Assembly (NCBI GenBank): GCA_036245525.1
Contig: BTPG01000005.1
Location: 120,302,417 to 120,366,416 of the forward strand
Length of the DNA stretch: 64,000 bases
Reading direction: 5' to 3'
Source of the DNA: Semisulcospira habei
Taxonomy: Eukaryota > Mollusca > Gastropoda > Semisulcospiridae
Each line of letters starts with the position of its first letter. Position 1 is the stretch's first letter. A program made the translations under genes and the position numbers. The notes under the pieces are model-generated. The model ran no database searches and was not told the origin of the DNA. It saw only the letters and a list, made by a program, of their open reading frames with translations. Below, in pieces: positions 19,742 to 28,599 of this stretch.

Positions 19742-19765
19742 CCTTTTTTATATGAGATAATAAAA
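19742..19765. promoter_or_regulatory. Divergent promoter, 24 bp spacer
   Basis: The spacer between ATG 19741 (minus) and ATG 19766 (plus) is CTTTTTTATATGAGATAATAAAA-like and purely A/T-rich. Both genes must be driven from it or from within their neighbours. Confidence 0.4.
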
Positions 19766-20476
19766 ATGTTTATTACCTTAACAAATCTTGACACAAGCAA
19801 ACCAGTGTGGTTAACTAATGGGATTGATAATCGTGATGGTAGCAAGTCTGTAGCTATCCATGAAATGTTCTACACAGTAAAATGGTTTAATGTAACAGAT
19901 GATATATATAATAAAGTAATTTTTGATGGTAAGACTGAAGCTTTACCGCCTGGTTATTATGACTTTTGTACTATAGCTGAATGGTTTCAAAGTAATTTTA
20001 AAATTAAAGCAACTTTAAATCCAGCTAACCTACTTGTTACATTAGAATTTCTGAAACAAGATTGGTTAAAAATTTCACATAGATTTGCATATTTACTTGG
20101 ATTTTATATTGACGAAGATTGGTGGAGATCAGATGATTTAGATGAAGCTATGTCTGGTATTATAACAATGAAGACAAAAAAACTTAAAATAACTGGAAAA
20201 CGCCCTGTCAATTTGTCAGTACACACAGTACTAAATGTTTATTTGAAAGAACTAAACACATCTGAGAATGTTCACAATGGAAAGCCTTCAACTTTGTTGA
20301 GATGCTTACCAACTGGAACTGCTCCGTATTGTGAAAGTGTGGTTGTTAGATTTCCTAATTTGCAGTTTAAGAAATTAGGTTCCAGTTTCTTTGAGTCACT
20401 GAGTTTATCTGTAACTAATCAGGATGACAAACCAGTTCTTATGCATGATTTTAGTGTTGTGTTGGAAATTAAATAA
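19766..20476 (+). CDS. Minor capsid (penton-like) protein candidate
   Basis: The 236-residue, beta-rich protein starts MFITLTNLDTSKPVWLTNG and ends MHDFSVVLEIK. The ending of the type F...FVLEI, the length and the position in the capsid block agree with the single jelly-roll minor capsid (penton) proteins of Polintons, which cap the fivefold vertices. Start ATG follows GATAATAAAA. No breaks. The fold call is by pattern memory, so moderately sure. Confidence 0.7.
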   Translation: MFITLTNLDTSKPVWLTNGIDNRDGSKSVAIHEMFYTVKWFNVTDDIYNKVIFDGKTEALPPGYYDFCTIAEWFQSNFKIKATLNPANLLVTLEFLKQDWLKISHRFAYLLGFYIDEDWWRSDDLDEAMSGIITMKTKKLKITGKRPVNLSVHTVLNVYLKELNTSENVHNGKPSTLLRCLPTGTAPYCESVVVRFPNLQFKKLGSSFFESLSLSVTNQDDKPVLMHDFSVVLEIK

Positions 20477-20497
20477 TTTTATTTTTGTTTATAAAAA

Positions 20498-21373
20498 ATG
20501 AGTGGTGGTCCAAAGTCGAGAATCATACCAGTTGCATGTCCAGTAACAGAATTGAAAGATTTGGCAGACGTCCAGGATTTTGAGAAGGAAGGGGATGTTG
20601 GAGAAATATATGGTTTTGAACTTGATTCAAATGGCATGTACAAGAGGAAAGTAATTGTTGACATGAAAGACGGTGAAAAACAGATTCCTAAACTTGGTCA
20701 GCTGCGTGATGTTACTGTACCTACTCCACCTGTAAATAATGCGCCCTACAACTTAATACATGTGGGTAGTAAGTGGGTGGTTTCACCTGTACCTGTTCCA
20801 CCACCCACAATTGACTGGGACATAAAGTTGGAATTTACTAGTCCTTATGTATACACTGATGACGAAGGCGCCTTAGTGTTTAGGAAGGTTGTTAATTCTG
20901 GGCCGCTTATTGTAAGCCTTGTTCCAAGTTTTGCCCCAGACAACAATAGCAGAGAAAAACTGAAAGTTGAAAATTATGAGAGACGGCGGTATCTTCTTAC
21001 AACTAGAAAGGGTAGATCAGATACCACTGTTGTGTTTATGCCAGCAAGCTTAGTCGTGGCTAGAGAAGCGACAATAGTATTTGAAATTATCATGAAATCA
21101 GTAACTACTGCTAAAGAGGCTCAAATTGCACAGGGAATTAAACTTACATGGGACGAAACAGTAACAGAATCATCAAAGGTCTTTATTGCTATTACAAAAA
21201 ATAATGATGTTATTAATGTTTCGAGCAGTGTTCCAGCTGTCAAGGTGGTGGTCGACAAAACAACTTTTGTTCGTCTAACTTACATAAACCTTGAACACAT
21301 TGATCTTGTTGCATTTTATTATGCCAGCAAATTGTATACTTTTGAAGAGTTGCAAAATGTAATTGCTGATTAA
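20498..21373 (+). CDS. Maverick protein of unknown function, possible virion surface protein
   Basis: The 291-residue protein begins MSGGPKSRIIPVACPVTELK. The first 75 residues are charged, followed by a Pro/Val-rich linker (VPPPTIDWD) and a beta-rich C-terminal part with many Val, Thr and Ser. It lies 21 bp after the minor capsid gene, same strand, start after TTATAAAAA. A fibre, decoration or attachment role fits the position and composition but I recognise no family. Confidence 0.72.
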   Translation: MSGGPKSRIIPVACPVTELKDLADVQDFEKEGDVGEIYGFELDSNGMYKRKVIVDMKDGEKQIPKLGQLRDVTVPTPPVNNAPYNLIHVGSKWVVSPVPVPPPTIDWDIKLEFTSPYVYTDDEGALVFRKVVNSGPLIVSLVPSFAPDNNSREKLKVENYERRRYLLTTRKGRSDTTVVFMPASLVVAREATIVFEIIMKSVTTAKEAQIAQGIKLTWDETVTESSKVFIAITKNNDVINVSSSVPAVKVVVDKTTFVRLTYINLEHIDLVAFYYASKLYTFEELQNVIAD

Positions 21374-21401
21374 ATAAAAAAAAATATTTGTCAATAAAAA
21401 A

Positions 21402-22097
21402 ATGGTAAACTTCTATCCGCAACTACCAACGCTTGATCCGACTGAAACAAATGTGACGACTAAAACAACACTTGCGCCTGATCCACAGGTGACAGCTGTG
21501 TCAATTGCTTCAGATAAAACATTACAGGCAGACGCATTCAGATTAAATAATATTACAGAAGCTTTGAAATATTTGGAAGGAGAAGAAGCGAAATATTCAC
21601 GGTGCAAAAGACGGTATAAGACCGTTTTCAATTCTGTACAAAACACTTCTATGGCTATTGGTGCAGTTTCAGCTTCATGTTCTGTGGGGGGTATCGTTCT
21701 GTTCGCCACAGGAATTGGGAGTTTGGCTGGAATAGCAGTTGAGGGTGTTAGCGTTGCTACATGCCTGGCTTGCTTTGGTTTGGAGGCCTTGAACAAGAGG
21801 TTTCACACAAAATTACAGAAACATGAAGCATTGAGTACGCTTGCTGGTGCAAAGCTGAGCAGTATGAAACTTATTATCAGTAAGGCATTGAATGATAATT
21901 TTATTGATGATGAAGAATTTAAGCGAGTCCAGGATGATTTAAATAATTACAAGAAACAGAAGTCTGAAATACAGAATAAAATGCGTAGTCAGTCTCCCGT
22001 GAATGTTGAAGAACTGAAGGCTAGTTTTTTAGCAGAGGGAAAAAAGATAGGGGTACAGGAAACCACAGAAAAACTACACAATCTTTTAAACAAATAA
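21402..22097 (+). CDS. Conserved Polinton protein with glycine-rich membrane segment
   Basis: The 231-residue protein has a Thr-rich N-terminus, a motif YLEGEEAKYSRCKRRYK (about residues 60-77), a long hydrophobic Gly/Ala/Ser-rich stretch (about 85-132, probably two membrane passes) and a charged C-terminal helix with DDEEF at about 169-173. I recall this layout as one of the commonest Polinton proteins of unknown role. It starts after GTCAATAAAAAA, 28 bp downstream of the preceding gene. Intact. Confidence 0.8.
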   Translation: MVNFYPQLPTLDPTETNVTTKTTLAPDPQVTAVSIASDKTLQADAFRLNNITEALKYLEGEEAKYSRCKRRYKTVFNSVQNTSMAIGAVSASCSVGGIVLFATGIGSLAGIAVEGVSVATCLACFGLEALNKRFHTKLQKHEALSTLAGAKLSSMKLIISKALNDNFIDDEEFKRVQDDLNNYKKQKSEIQNKMRSQSPVNVEELKASFLAEGKKIGVQETTEKLHNLLNK

Positions 22098-22123
22098 AAA
22101 TCAGATTTGGTAATCGTTTATTA

Positions 22124-22216
22124 ATGTCATACACTTCACAGAAAAATGCCATGCCACTTACACCACTTGTGTCTGATTATTTAACCCCATCTGCACCACC
22201 ACCAGAGTACTACTGA
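22124..22216 (+). CDS. Candidate 30-residue peptide ending in PPPEYY
   Basis: The tiny frame starts 26 bp after the preceding gene's stop, same strand, with leader GTTTATTA, and ends in APPPEYY then TGA. PPEY is a PPxY late-domain motif of the kind that binds WW domains of NEDD4-type ubiquitin ligases; several viruses use such motifs for trafficking or exit. The length is very short and chance cannot be ruled out. The sequence alone shows only the motif and the tidy spacing. Confidence 0.4.
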   Translation: MSYTSQKNAMPLTPLVSDYLTPSAPPPEYY

Positions 22217-22287
22217 GAAAAAAAAGTTTTTTTATTGTCCTTGTATCTTGTCAAATCTGACCGAGTAAGTTGTGACTTAAGTCAAGT

Positions 22288-22359
22288 TGTTGTAAGAACT
22301 TAGGGTAAGTACTTGTAAGAACTTAGGGTAAGTACTTGTAAGAACTTAGGGTAAGTAAT
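22288..22359 (+). repeat. Three tandem 23 bp repeats near right Maverick end
   Basis: TTGTAAGAACTTAGGGTAAGTA(C) occurs three times head to tail and is followed by an inverted piece TAAGTTCTTATGACAA. It lies between the last gene and the right terminal repeat. The interval 22217-22501 has no gene. The array could be a replication or transcription-end element; that is inference. Confidence 0.75.
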
Positions 22360-22501
22360 TAATAAGTTCTTATGACAACACACTTAAAGGTTACCTCTGC
22401 AGGTTCCTAAAAGTTAGTTGCAACTTGTTAATAAGTATTAAGTTTCACTTGGCATCACTTGATCAGGTTCATGATTTGGTTTTTATAGAGGCAATAGTTA
22501 T

Positions 22502-22709
22502 AGAGAAAGATAATAGGAGACCCGTAAGATAATCAGATCAATAAGGCCGCATCAGTCATACTCATCACTTTTAAAAAATCAAAGGGTTGATTCAGAATTA
22601 ACGGGGGTAAAATTGGGGTCAAAATTTTGATATTAAAAATGGCGTAAATTAATGATGGATGCGGCTCTATTGAATTCATTGTCTTACGGGTCTCCTATTG
22701 TCTTTCTCT
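22502..22709. repeat. Maverick right terminal inverted repeat
   Basis: The 208 bp repeat is the reverse complement of 7274-7481 without a mismatch that I could find. It ends TTTCTCT and is followed by the ACAGC target duplication at 22710-22714. Confidence 0.95.
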
Positions 22710-22737
22710 ACAGCACTGTCACACATACACCAGCAAC

Positions 22738-22860
22738 AATTAACCCCTTGGCTGCCGAGAGAAAGTGAGCAAAATCCAACGACAAGAGACAAAGACCCTC
22801 ATGAGCCCCCACAGTTGCGGGGACTCATGAGGGTCCTTGCCTCTTGCTGACACCGATCTG
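22738..22860. repeat. Hairpin repeat, family B, best copy
   Basis: CAAGAGACAAAGACCCTCAT ... and its inverse with CCTTGCCTCTTG form a strong hairpin around GAGCCCCCACAGTTGCGGGG. The unit starts near TTAACCCCTTGGCTGCCGAG. Copies at 2324, 43484 and 45318 share the arms. Confidence 0.65.
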
Positions 22861-22949
22861 AATCCATGTACTTGATATACTCTTTGTTGCTGAATTAATG
22901 AAAATTGCAGAAACACAATCGGCATTCAATTTCCAGTCATATATTTGAC

Positions 22950-23073
22950 TCTTTTCATCCTGATCATTGCTTGAAATAAATTTTACTTTGATAGTTCAAG
23001 GGTGGTGCCATAATAGCTTGGCGCCTGAGGCGCCACACTATTCTGGTGCCTCAGGCGCCACGCTATTCTGGCA
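22950..23073. mobile_element. Family A sister MITE, left half, split by a LINE fragment
   Basis: The left part reaches TAGTTCAAGGGTGGTGCC and a doubled GCCTCAGGCGCCAC(A/G)CTATTCTGG. The unit resumes at 23599 (CTATTCTGGCACTACCCTTGAACTAAAATGGTT) and ends GTAATTGGTTAA near 23716. Confidence 0.6.
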
Positions 23074-23598
23074 GAGTGGGACAAAGAGGAAGCTAACAAG
23101 CTGCATGAAGCCCTCCCTAAGTTGTCCGACGGTCTACCTTATTGCTGCGGCAGCCGCCGTGAGGAGACTGTCCTTGCTCGGCTCCACATCGAGCACACGT
23201 ATGTTACGCACTCTTATTTACTAAAACAGGAGGAGCGTCCATGGTGTTATGCCTGCGACGAGCAGTACTCTGTTCGACACTTTTTGCTGTCTTGTGCTGA
23301 TCTAATCGACACAAGGTATAAACATTTCACAGCAGACTCCTTGAAGGTTTTGTTCCGGGATGTGCCCCCGGACAAGATCTTCAGTTTTCTGAGAGAGTGC
23401 CATATTTTTAATAAGATTTGAGCATTTATAGACTATGATGTTTCCATTATTTTGACTTTTTTGAGAGTCTGTCGACGTTTTCTTTAAAGACCTGTGTGAC
23501 ATTTTAGCCTGACATATGTCTGGCTGGCCAGATTTTTACCCTTACCGCCGTGAGATGGCCTTGGTTGCCTGCTCGGCGTTAAACTCAAATAACTAACA
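23074..23598 (+). mobile_element. 5'-truncated non-LTR retrotransposon (LINE) 3' end
   Basis: The fragment encodes the C-terminal end of a LINE protein: LARLHIEHTYVTHSYLLK followed by a Cys/His cluster (CYACDEQYSVRHFLLSC), typical of I/Jockey-type LINEs after the RNase H region, ending at a TGA near 23419. The 3' untranslated end reads GCGTTAAACTCAAATAACTAA. It is flanked by direct repeats CTATTCTGGCA at 23063-23073 and 23599-23609, a target duplication in a MITE. The protein fragment has no start and is inactive. Confidence 0.75.
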
Positions 23599-23851
23599 CT
23601 ATTCTGGCACTACCCTTGAACTAAAATGGTTGATGGATCTCCTAATCTGTAATGCAGCCTTCACATGACAATATGCACATTTTGGGGGGAAAAATCGGCC
23701 GAAGGATGTAATTGGTTAAAACCCTACAATATACAACAAAGGTAATATTTTCCACACATGCATGCCTAGAACATTTATATGACGTTAAAACGCCAACACA
23801 TCAGTAGACTAACAGTTTATTACACAAATGACTGCTGTGATCAGACTTGTG

Positions 23852-24051
23852 TTTGTTTTTTCAAAATACATTACCGATGGCATTACTATATGGAATACAC
23901 TCTATAGCCTATAGATTTCAGTCTTAAGCCAAGTTGTGTCCTCTACACAACTGTGGAGGAGACACCGGGGATCCATGCATGGGAGCCCGGGTGGCCTCCC
24001 CTACCACCCTATCCGGTCACATGCAATAGGGCGAAAGCCCGCCAGTTTCAC
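23852..24051. repeat. DIRS copy 1 left inverted terminal repeat
   Basis: Contains CCTATCCGGTCACATGCAATAGGGCG and CACCGGGGATCCATGCATGGGAG, which return inverted with about 10% differences at 29981-30203. Confidence 0.85.
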
Positions 24052-24373
24052 TTCTAGCTCTGTTTTGCAACGGTTTCAGACTTGTACTATCGATATCTAC
24101 TGTGAACTTTCGCCTGGGCTTTTGTCTAGTTTAGTCTTTGTGACTTGCATCGAACTGTTGTTAATTTTTTAGAGTGTTACGAATTCAATGGACTCTGCCG
24201 TGTGAGCTTTTCGACCGGTCTCAGTCTGTGACTTGACTTTCCGTGACCTCCGTCTTGTGAACGCCGGCTTTGTGCTCGACTAGTGACTTACGGGACACTT
24301 CTTCGTTTGCTATCGGCCTGAGTTCTAGGCTCTTCAGTGACTTTTTCCCGGCAGACTGTGTGTGACGGACGTT

Positions 24374-26531
24374 ATGGCTTCTTCCCGGCTGAGAACCTGC
24401 CATCTTTGTGGGGATTTCCAGTGGCCCTCAGACGCCCACGACGCCTGCCTCCCGTGCTCGGGCTGCTCTTCGGACAGGACTTGTGTCGTGTGTGCTGACT
24501 GGGACTTCTACCGCTGTGACCGTCCGTCTCGACCCCAGCAGGCTCCCCGGTCTTCCTCACAGGAGGTCGTCGTTCCGTCTCCTCGTAGGGCGCCCCTTCG
24601 TTCCGTCGTTCGGGCAGTCCGGCCCGCAGGTAAGTCACCTTCTTCTACAGTAACCGCGCAGATGCTCCCTCCCCGCACTGAGGCTTCCAAGCAGGGCAGG
24701 CTAGTGTTAGTCGCGTTCCCCACGCTCCATCTCTTCTGAGCGTGGCCCGAGCGCCCCCCCCCCCCCCCCCCCCCCCCCCAGCTCCGAAATGTCTGAGCGG
24801 GCCCGGCCGGCGAGTGACCCTACTATGTCCATGCCCCCCTCCCCCCCAACCCCTTACCCCTCGCCCGGCTCCGAGTCTTCCGAGCGGGCCCGGCAAGATT
24901 TGCTCAAGCTCAGTGCTAAAGAGAAGAGAAAGAGTTAATAAGAAAAGATGCTCTCCCTCATGCTCCGATTCGTCTGAGCATGACTCGAGAGCCATAGACG
25001 TGCCACCCCCCCCCGCTCCGAACTGTCTGAGTGGGCCCGGTGAGCCACATATATGTCTCCCCCCCCACCCCCCCCCCCCCCACCCCCCCGCCTCGAAGCT
25101 TCCAGGCAGGCCTGGCGCGACACGTACACACTCCCCCCCCCCCCCCACTCCGATTTTTCTGAGCGGGCCCGGCGAGTCTCTCTTTCGTCCCCACCCCGTT
25201 CCGATCCTTCTGGACGGTCCCGATGAGACTTGGACACGCTCCCCCCACGCACCGTTTCGGCTGAGCGTGGCCTGCGAGCGCCTTTGATGCTCCCTCCCTG
25301 CTCCGATTCTTCGGAGCGGGCCGGGCAGGACTCGGAGTCTTCTTTTCAAGATCGGATCTGCCGGGTTGCTGACAAGCTTAGCTCGCATTCTCCTGAGCGG
25401 GCTCGGCGAGCCAAGGATCCCCTACGGCCTCCCTTCGTTAGCTCGGAGCGTGGTCCCCGGCACCCGCGATCCCCTCACCGACGCTACGTTGACGACTCTC
25501 GCAGCAGGCATGGGGCTTCCAGAGGTAGGGGGCTTCCGGAGCACGCCTTTGCCTCCGGACTCGTTCGACCGCAGTTTCTCCTTCCCCGTGTCGCCCTTCC
25601 TTACAGGCTTCGCGTGCGGCTCTGCCTATCTCTCGTTAACGCTGCAGCCCGCCGCTGGCAGCTGGCACTCGCTCTCGTAGCCGGTCGCCCCTCCATTTGG
25701 CTCAGCGCAACATGCGGCATTCGGATCGCGATCCTGACATCCTCAGCCTTCATCCAGGGGATTTTCAGAGATTTTCCTTCGGGACTCTCCAGCCGGCTCC
25801 CCTGCCCTTTCGCTCCCTCAGTGGTGTCGTCGGTTTCCTCCGCTTCCCCAGACCGCGGGCCTACACTGAGTTCCCAGACTTTCTGTTCCTTGGACGAGGC
25901 TTCCCGTCTTATTTCGACCCTTATCCCACCTGATTTATGCCTGCTGTCTCCCCCAGTGAAGAGACAAGTTTCCGCCATGGTGGATGCGCAGTTTTCTGCC
26001 AAACGTCGCAAGTCACTCCCTCAGCCAGCTGGCTTCCGGGATCTCGCTTTGGGAAAAACGTTTTTTTTTTTCTCGGATTCCCGGTGGCCCGCAGGTATCA
26101 ACATGAACTACTGCCAGTCTTGGTATGCGGGACACTCGCAAGCCTTCGCCATCCCTCTTCCCACCTTGGATTCGGCAGCCATCACACAGGCAGGAGGTCG
26201 TCGGTCTGTCCAGAACGCTTGGCCTCGCTCGCTGGACAGGATTGCGTCTTTAGTTCGGAACTCCCTGGCGTGTTCCGGTTTATTGGAGATGGCAACGCAA
26301 GCGGTACTGCGCGGGTTGGAGGATACGTGGGACCTGGAGGCTTCGTCTCCACTCCGTGATTTCCATTCGATCCTTGTGGCTGCTAACCGGGCCGCCTACC
26401 ATTCATCTACTAACGCCATGGCGGCGGCCGTCAACTGTGACCTGTGGCATCGGGACACCCTCCTTCGACTCTGCTCGGATCTACCCAAGACTGTGAAGTC
26501 GCAACTCTGTCAGGCCCCCGTTGGCGGTTAG
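24374..26531 (+). pseudogene. DIRS copy 1 Gag-like ORF1, broken
   Basis: It begins MASSRLRTCHLCGDFQWPSD with a Cys/His cluster (CHLC, CLPCSGC, CVVC) that may bind zinc and is shared with copy 2 at 38506. A disordered region of repeated Ser-Glu-Arg units interrupted by poly(C) tracts (24750-25460) follows and shifts frame more than once. The C-terminal half (from about 25770) has a conserved block WYAGHSQAF...RIASLVRNSLACSG...ANRAAYH also seen in copy 2. A TAG at 26529 interrupts it. By position this is the nucleocapsid protein of the element. Confidence 0.7.
24752..25460 (+). repeat. Tandem SDSSERARR-type coding repeats with C-rich tracts
   Basis: At least ten degenerate units of CTCCGA(T/G)TCTTCTGAGCGGGCCCGGC occur at 30-90 bp spacing, separated by C homopolymers up to about 29 bp. 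Corresponding positions in the other DIRS copies hold different tandem arrays (37800-38160, 41220-41450, 60540-60830). Confidence 0.7.
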
Positions 26532-28290
26532 CAGCTGTTTGGGGATACTTGGCAGACGGTTAAGGAGGCGTCTAAGGATCTGTGGCCACGACCAGCCGCC
26601 ACCCCCTCTACTTTTCGCTTTCGCTCCCCGCATGGCCATGAGTAGCGCCCTGCAGTCTAACAGGCCCGCCTCTTGTGCAGCCGGCGGTGCCCGAGGTAGA
26701 GCTCGCCCCCTTGAGGTCCCGCAGAAGTCCCTCCCCGCCTCCCGCCCTTCCTGGTCCCACGGCGCCCGTAAATCGGGGCGCGGTTGGGCCTGCTGACTTG
26801 CCCTCCCCTCTGCCCCCATTGACAGTCTTCGGGTCTCCTGTCGGGGGCGGCTGTCCCGCTTAAGCGACCACTGGCGTTCGCTGTTTCCAGATGACCCTTG
26901 GATCCTCTTGACTGTCTCCACAGGCCTACAGCTGTCGTTCCAGTCCCCTCCGCCCCTCTGCAGGTCTCCCCTTTGGACCCAGGCTCCAGACGATCGGCTC
27001 AAGGCAGATGCTCTTCGCGGAGAAGTGGCGGCCTTGCTCTGCAAGGCGGCGACGGAGATAGTCTCTCGACACGACTCACCGGGCATTTTACAGCCGACTT
27101 TTTGTCGTTCCCAAGCCAGGCGGCAAGTGGCATCCGGTCACTGACCTCTCGGCGCTAAACAAGTTCATTATGGCGCCGCACTTTTGGATGGAGACTGCCA
27201 GGACTCTTCGCGCATCCGTCCGCCCGATGGACTTCGCTATCAGCCTTGATCTTTCAGACGCTTATCTGCACATGCCCATGCATCCATCCTCCCATCATTA
27301 TCTACGCTTTGCCTTCGAAGGGATTGTCTACCAGTTCCGATCCCTCCCTTTCGGCCTCAACATCAGCCCCTGGGTTTTCACGAGGCTTCTCGACGCAGTG
27401 ATGGCCTGCTTCCGGCAGCGATCGTTGAGTTCGGCCTCCAATTATCTGGACGACCTACTGCTGTGCAACCAGGTCGACATGGCTCTGTAGGAAGACAGAG
27501 ACGAGCTGCTCTCGCTCCTTCGGCGGATAGGGTTTATGGTCAATCCGGGCAAGTCGGATCTCACCCCTTTGTGGCGGTTCCTGCATCTGGGGATGGAATT
27601 CCTAACCGACCTCAACTTGGTCTGCCTGCCGTTGGCTCGGCGGCAGAAGATCGCCGAGCTCACCTGTCAGATGGAGCTAGGAGCCTCCTTCCCGGCCTGG
27701 GTATGGCTTCAGCCCTTGGGACTGCTCAGCACAGCAGCGGATTTATTACCCCTCGGCAGGCTCTATGCCCGACCTCTTCAGCTCCACCTCCTCCTTTGCT
27801 GGCGCCCCTCCTCTGATGCCCTGACGGATCCGGTTCCGGTTACTCCGCTAGTCCAGCCCCACCTCCAGAGGTGGTCGAACCCCGTGTGCTTGTCGACGGG
27901 CATGCCTCTGCACTCCCCTCCAACCAGGTGGTCCCTCTGCACCGACGCGAGCCAGTCGGGATGGGGCACTCACCTCTTACCGGACTTTGTCTTGGCCTCA
28001 GGAACACATCAACTGGCTGGAGTTGAAGGCGGTGTGGTTGGCCCTCGTCGCCTGGCAGGAGAAGCTGACACACCAGGAGGTACTCGTACTTTCGGACAAC
28101 TCGACAGTGGTGGCCTACATCCAGAACCAGGGGGACACTCGCTCACCCTCCCTGTGCATACTCCTGTACCATCTTTTGCTCTGGTGCAGGGACCGGGGCA
28201 TTGCTTTTCGAGCCCGCCACATCCCAGGCCACCTGAACATGGTCGCAGACGCCCTGTCCCGCCGCGGACAGCTTCTCCACACAGAGTGGT
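26530..28290 (+). pseudogene. DIRS copy 1 reverse transcriptase and RNase H, broken
   Basis: The reverse transcriptase palm is clear: SLDLSDAYLHMPMHPSS (motif A, near 27240), LPFGLNISPWVF (near 27345) and the active site NYLDDLL (near 27450). RNase H follows with CTDASQSGWGTHLL (near 27940), LELKAVWLALVAW (near 28020), LSDNSTVVAYIQNQ and RHIPGHLNMVADALSR (near 28215-28260), covering the expected acidic residues. Breaks: frameshift before 27150, TAG at 27488, frameshift near 28000. This enzyme copies the element RNA into the circular DNA intermediate. Closest clade: DIRS1-like. Confidence 0.85.
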
Positions 28291-28599
28291 CCCTGTGCCC
28301 AGACATCTTTTGCCTGATCTGCTCGCGATGGGAGACGCCCCTAGTTGACCTGTTTGCCACCAGGTGGAACAACCAGCTACCGATTTTTGTCTCTCCCGTT
28401 CCGGACCTGCTCGCCTGGGCAGTGGACGCACTCTCCATCCCTTGGGACGGCTTGATCGCGTATGCCTACCCTCCATCAGTACTGGTCCCGAAGATTCTAC
28501 GGAAACAGCAGGGATGCTCCGCGGTTGTCCTGTTGATGGCACCCTTCAGCTGGACCAATAGCTGGACCACGGACCTGCTCGCTCTAGCTACGGACCCGC

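Larger units (their letters stand above)
7274..22709. mobile_element. Maverick/Polinton DNA transposon (endogenous virus-like), 15.4 kb
   Basis: It is bounded by identical 208 bp inverted repeats that start AGAGAAAG and flanked by ACAGC duplications. Inside are the Polinton hallmark genes: protein-primed family B polymerase, retroviral-type integrase, FtsK/HerA-type packaging ATPase, double jelly-roll major capsid and a single jelly-roll minor capsid candidate, plus conserved small membrane proteins. No adenain-like cysteine protease was found. Polymerase and major capsid carry frameshifts and one small gene an in-frame stop, so this copy is not intact. Its composition (AT-rich, A-tract before start codons) differs clearly from the GC-rich DIRS copies. 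It sits in an intron of the SPEF2-like gene. Confidence 0.95.

Noticed and set aside
22288..22359. CRISPR-like array
   Set aside because: Only three directly adjacent 23 bp repeats without spacers, in a eukaryotic transposon.
24645..25388. 247-codon minus-strand frame and other long frames in the C-rich part of DIRS copy 1
   Set aside because: Gly/Arg-rich antisense of the GC-rich Gag-like repeats; no family match and no counterpart in copies 2, 3 or 5.
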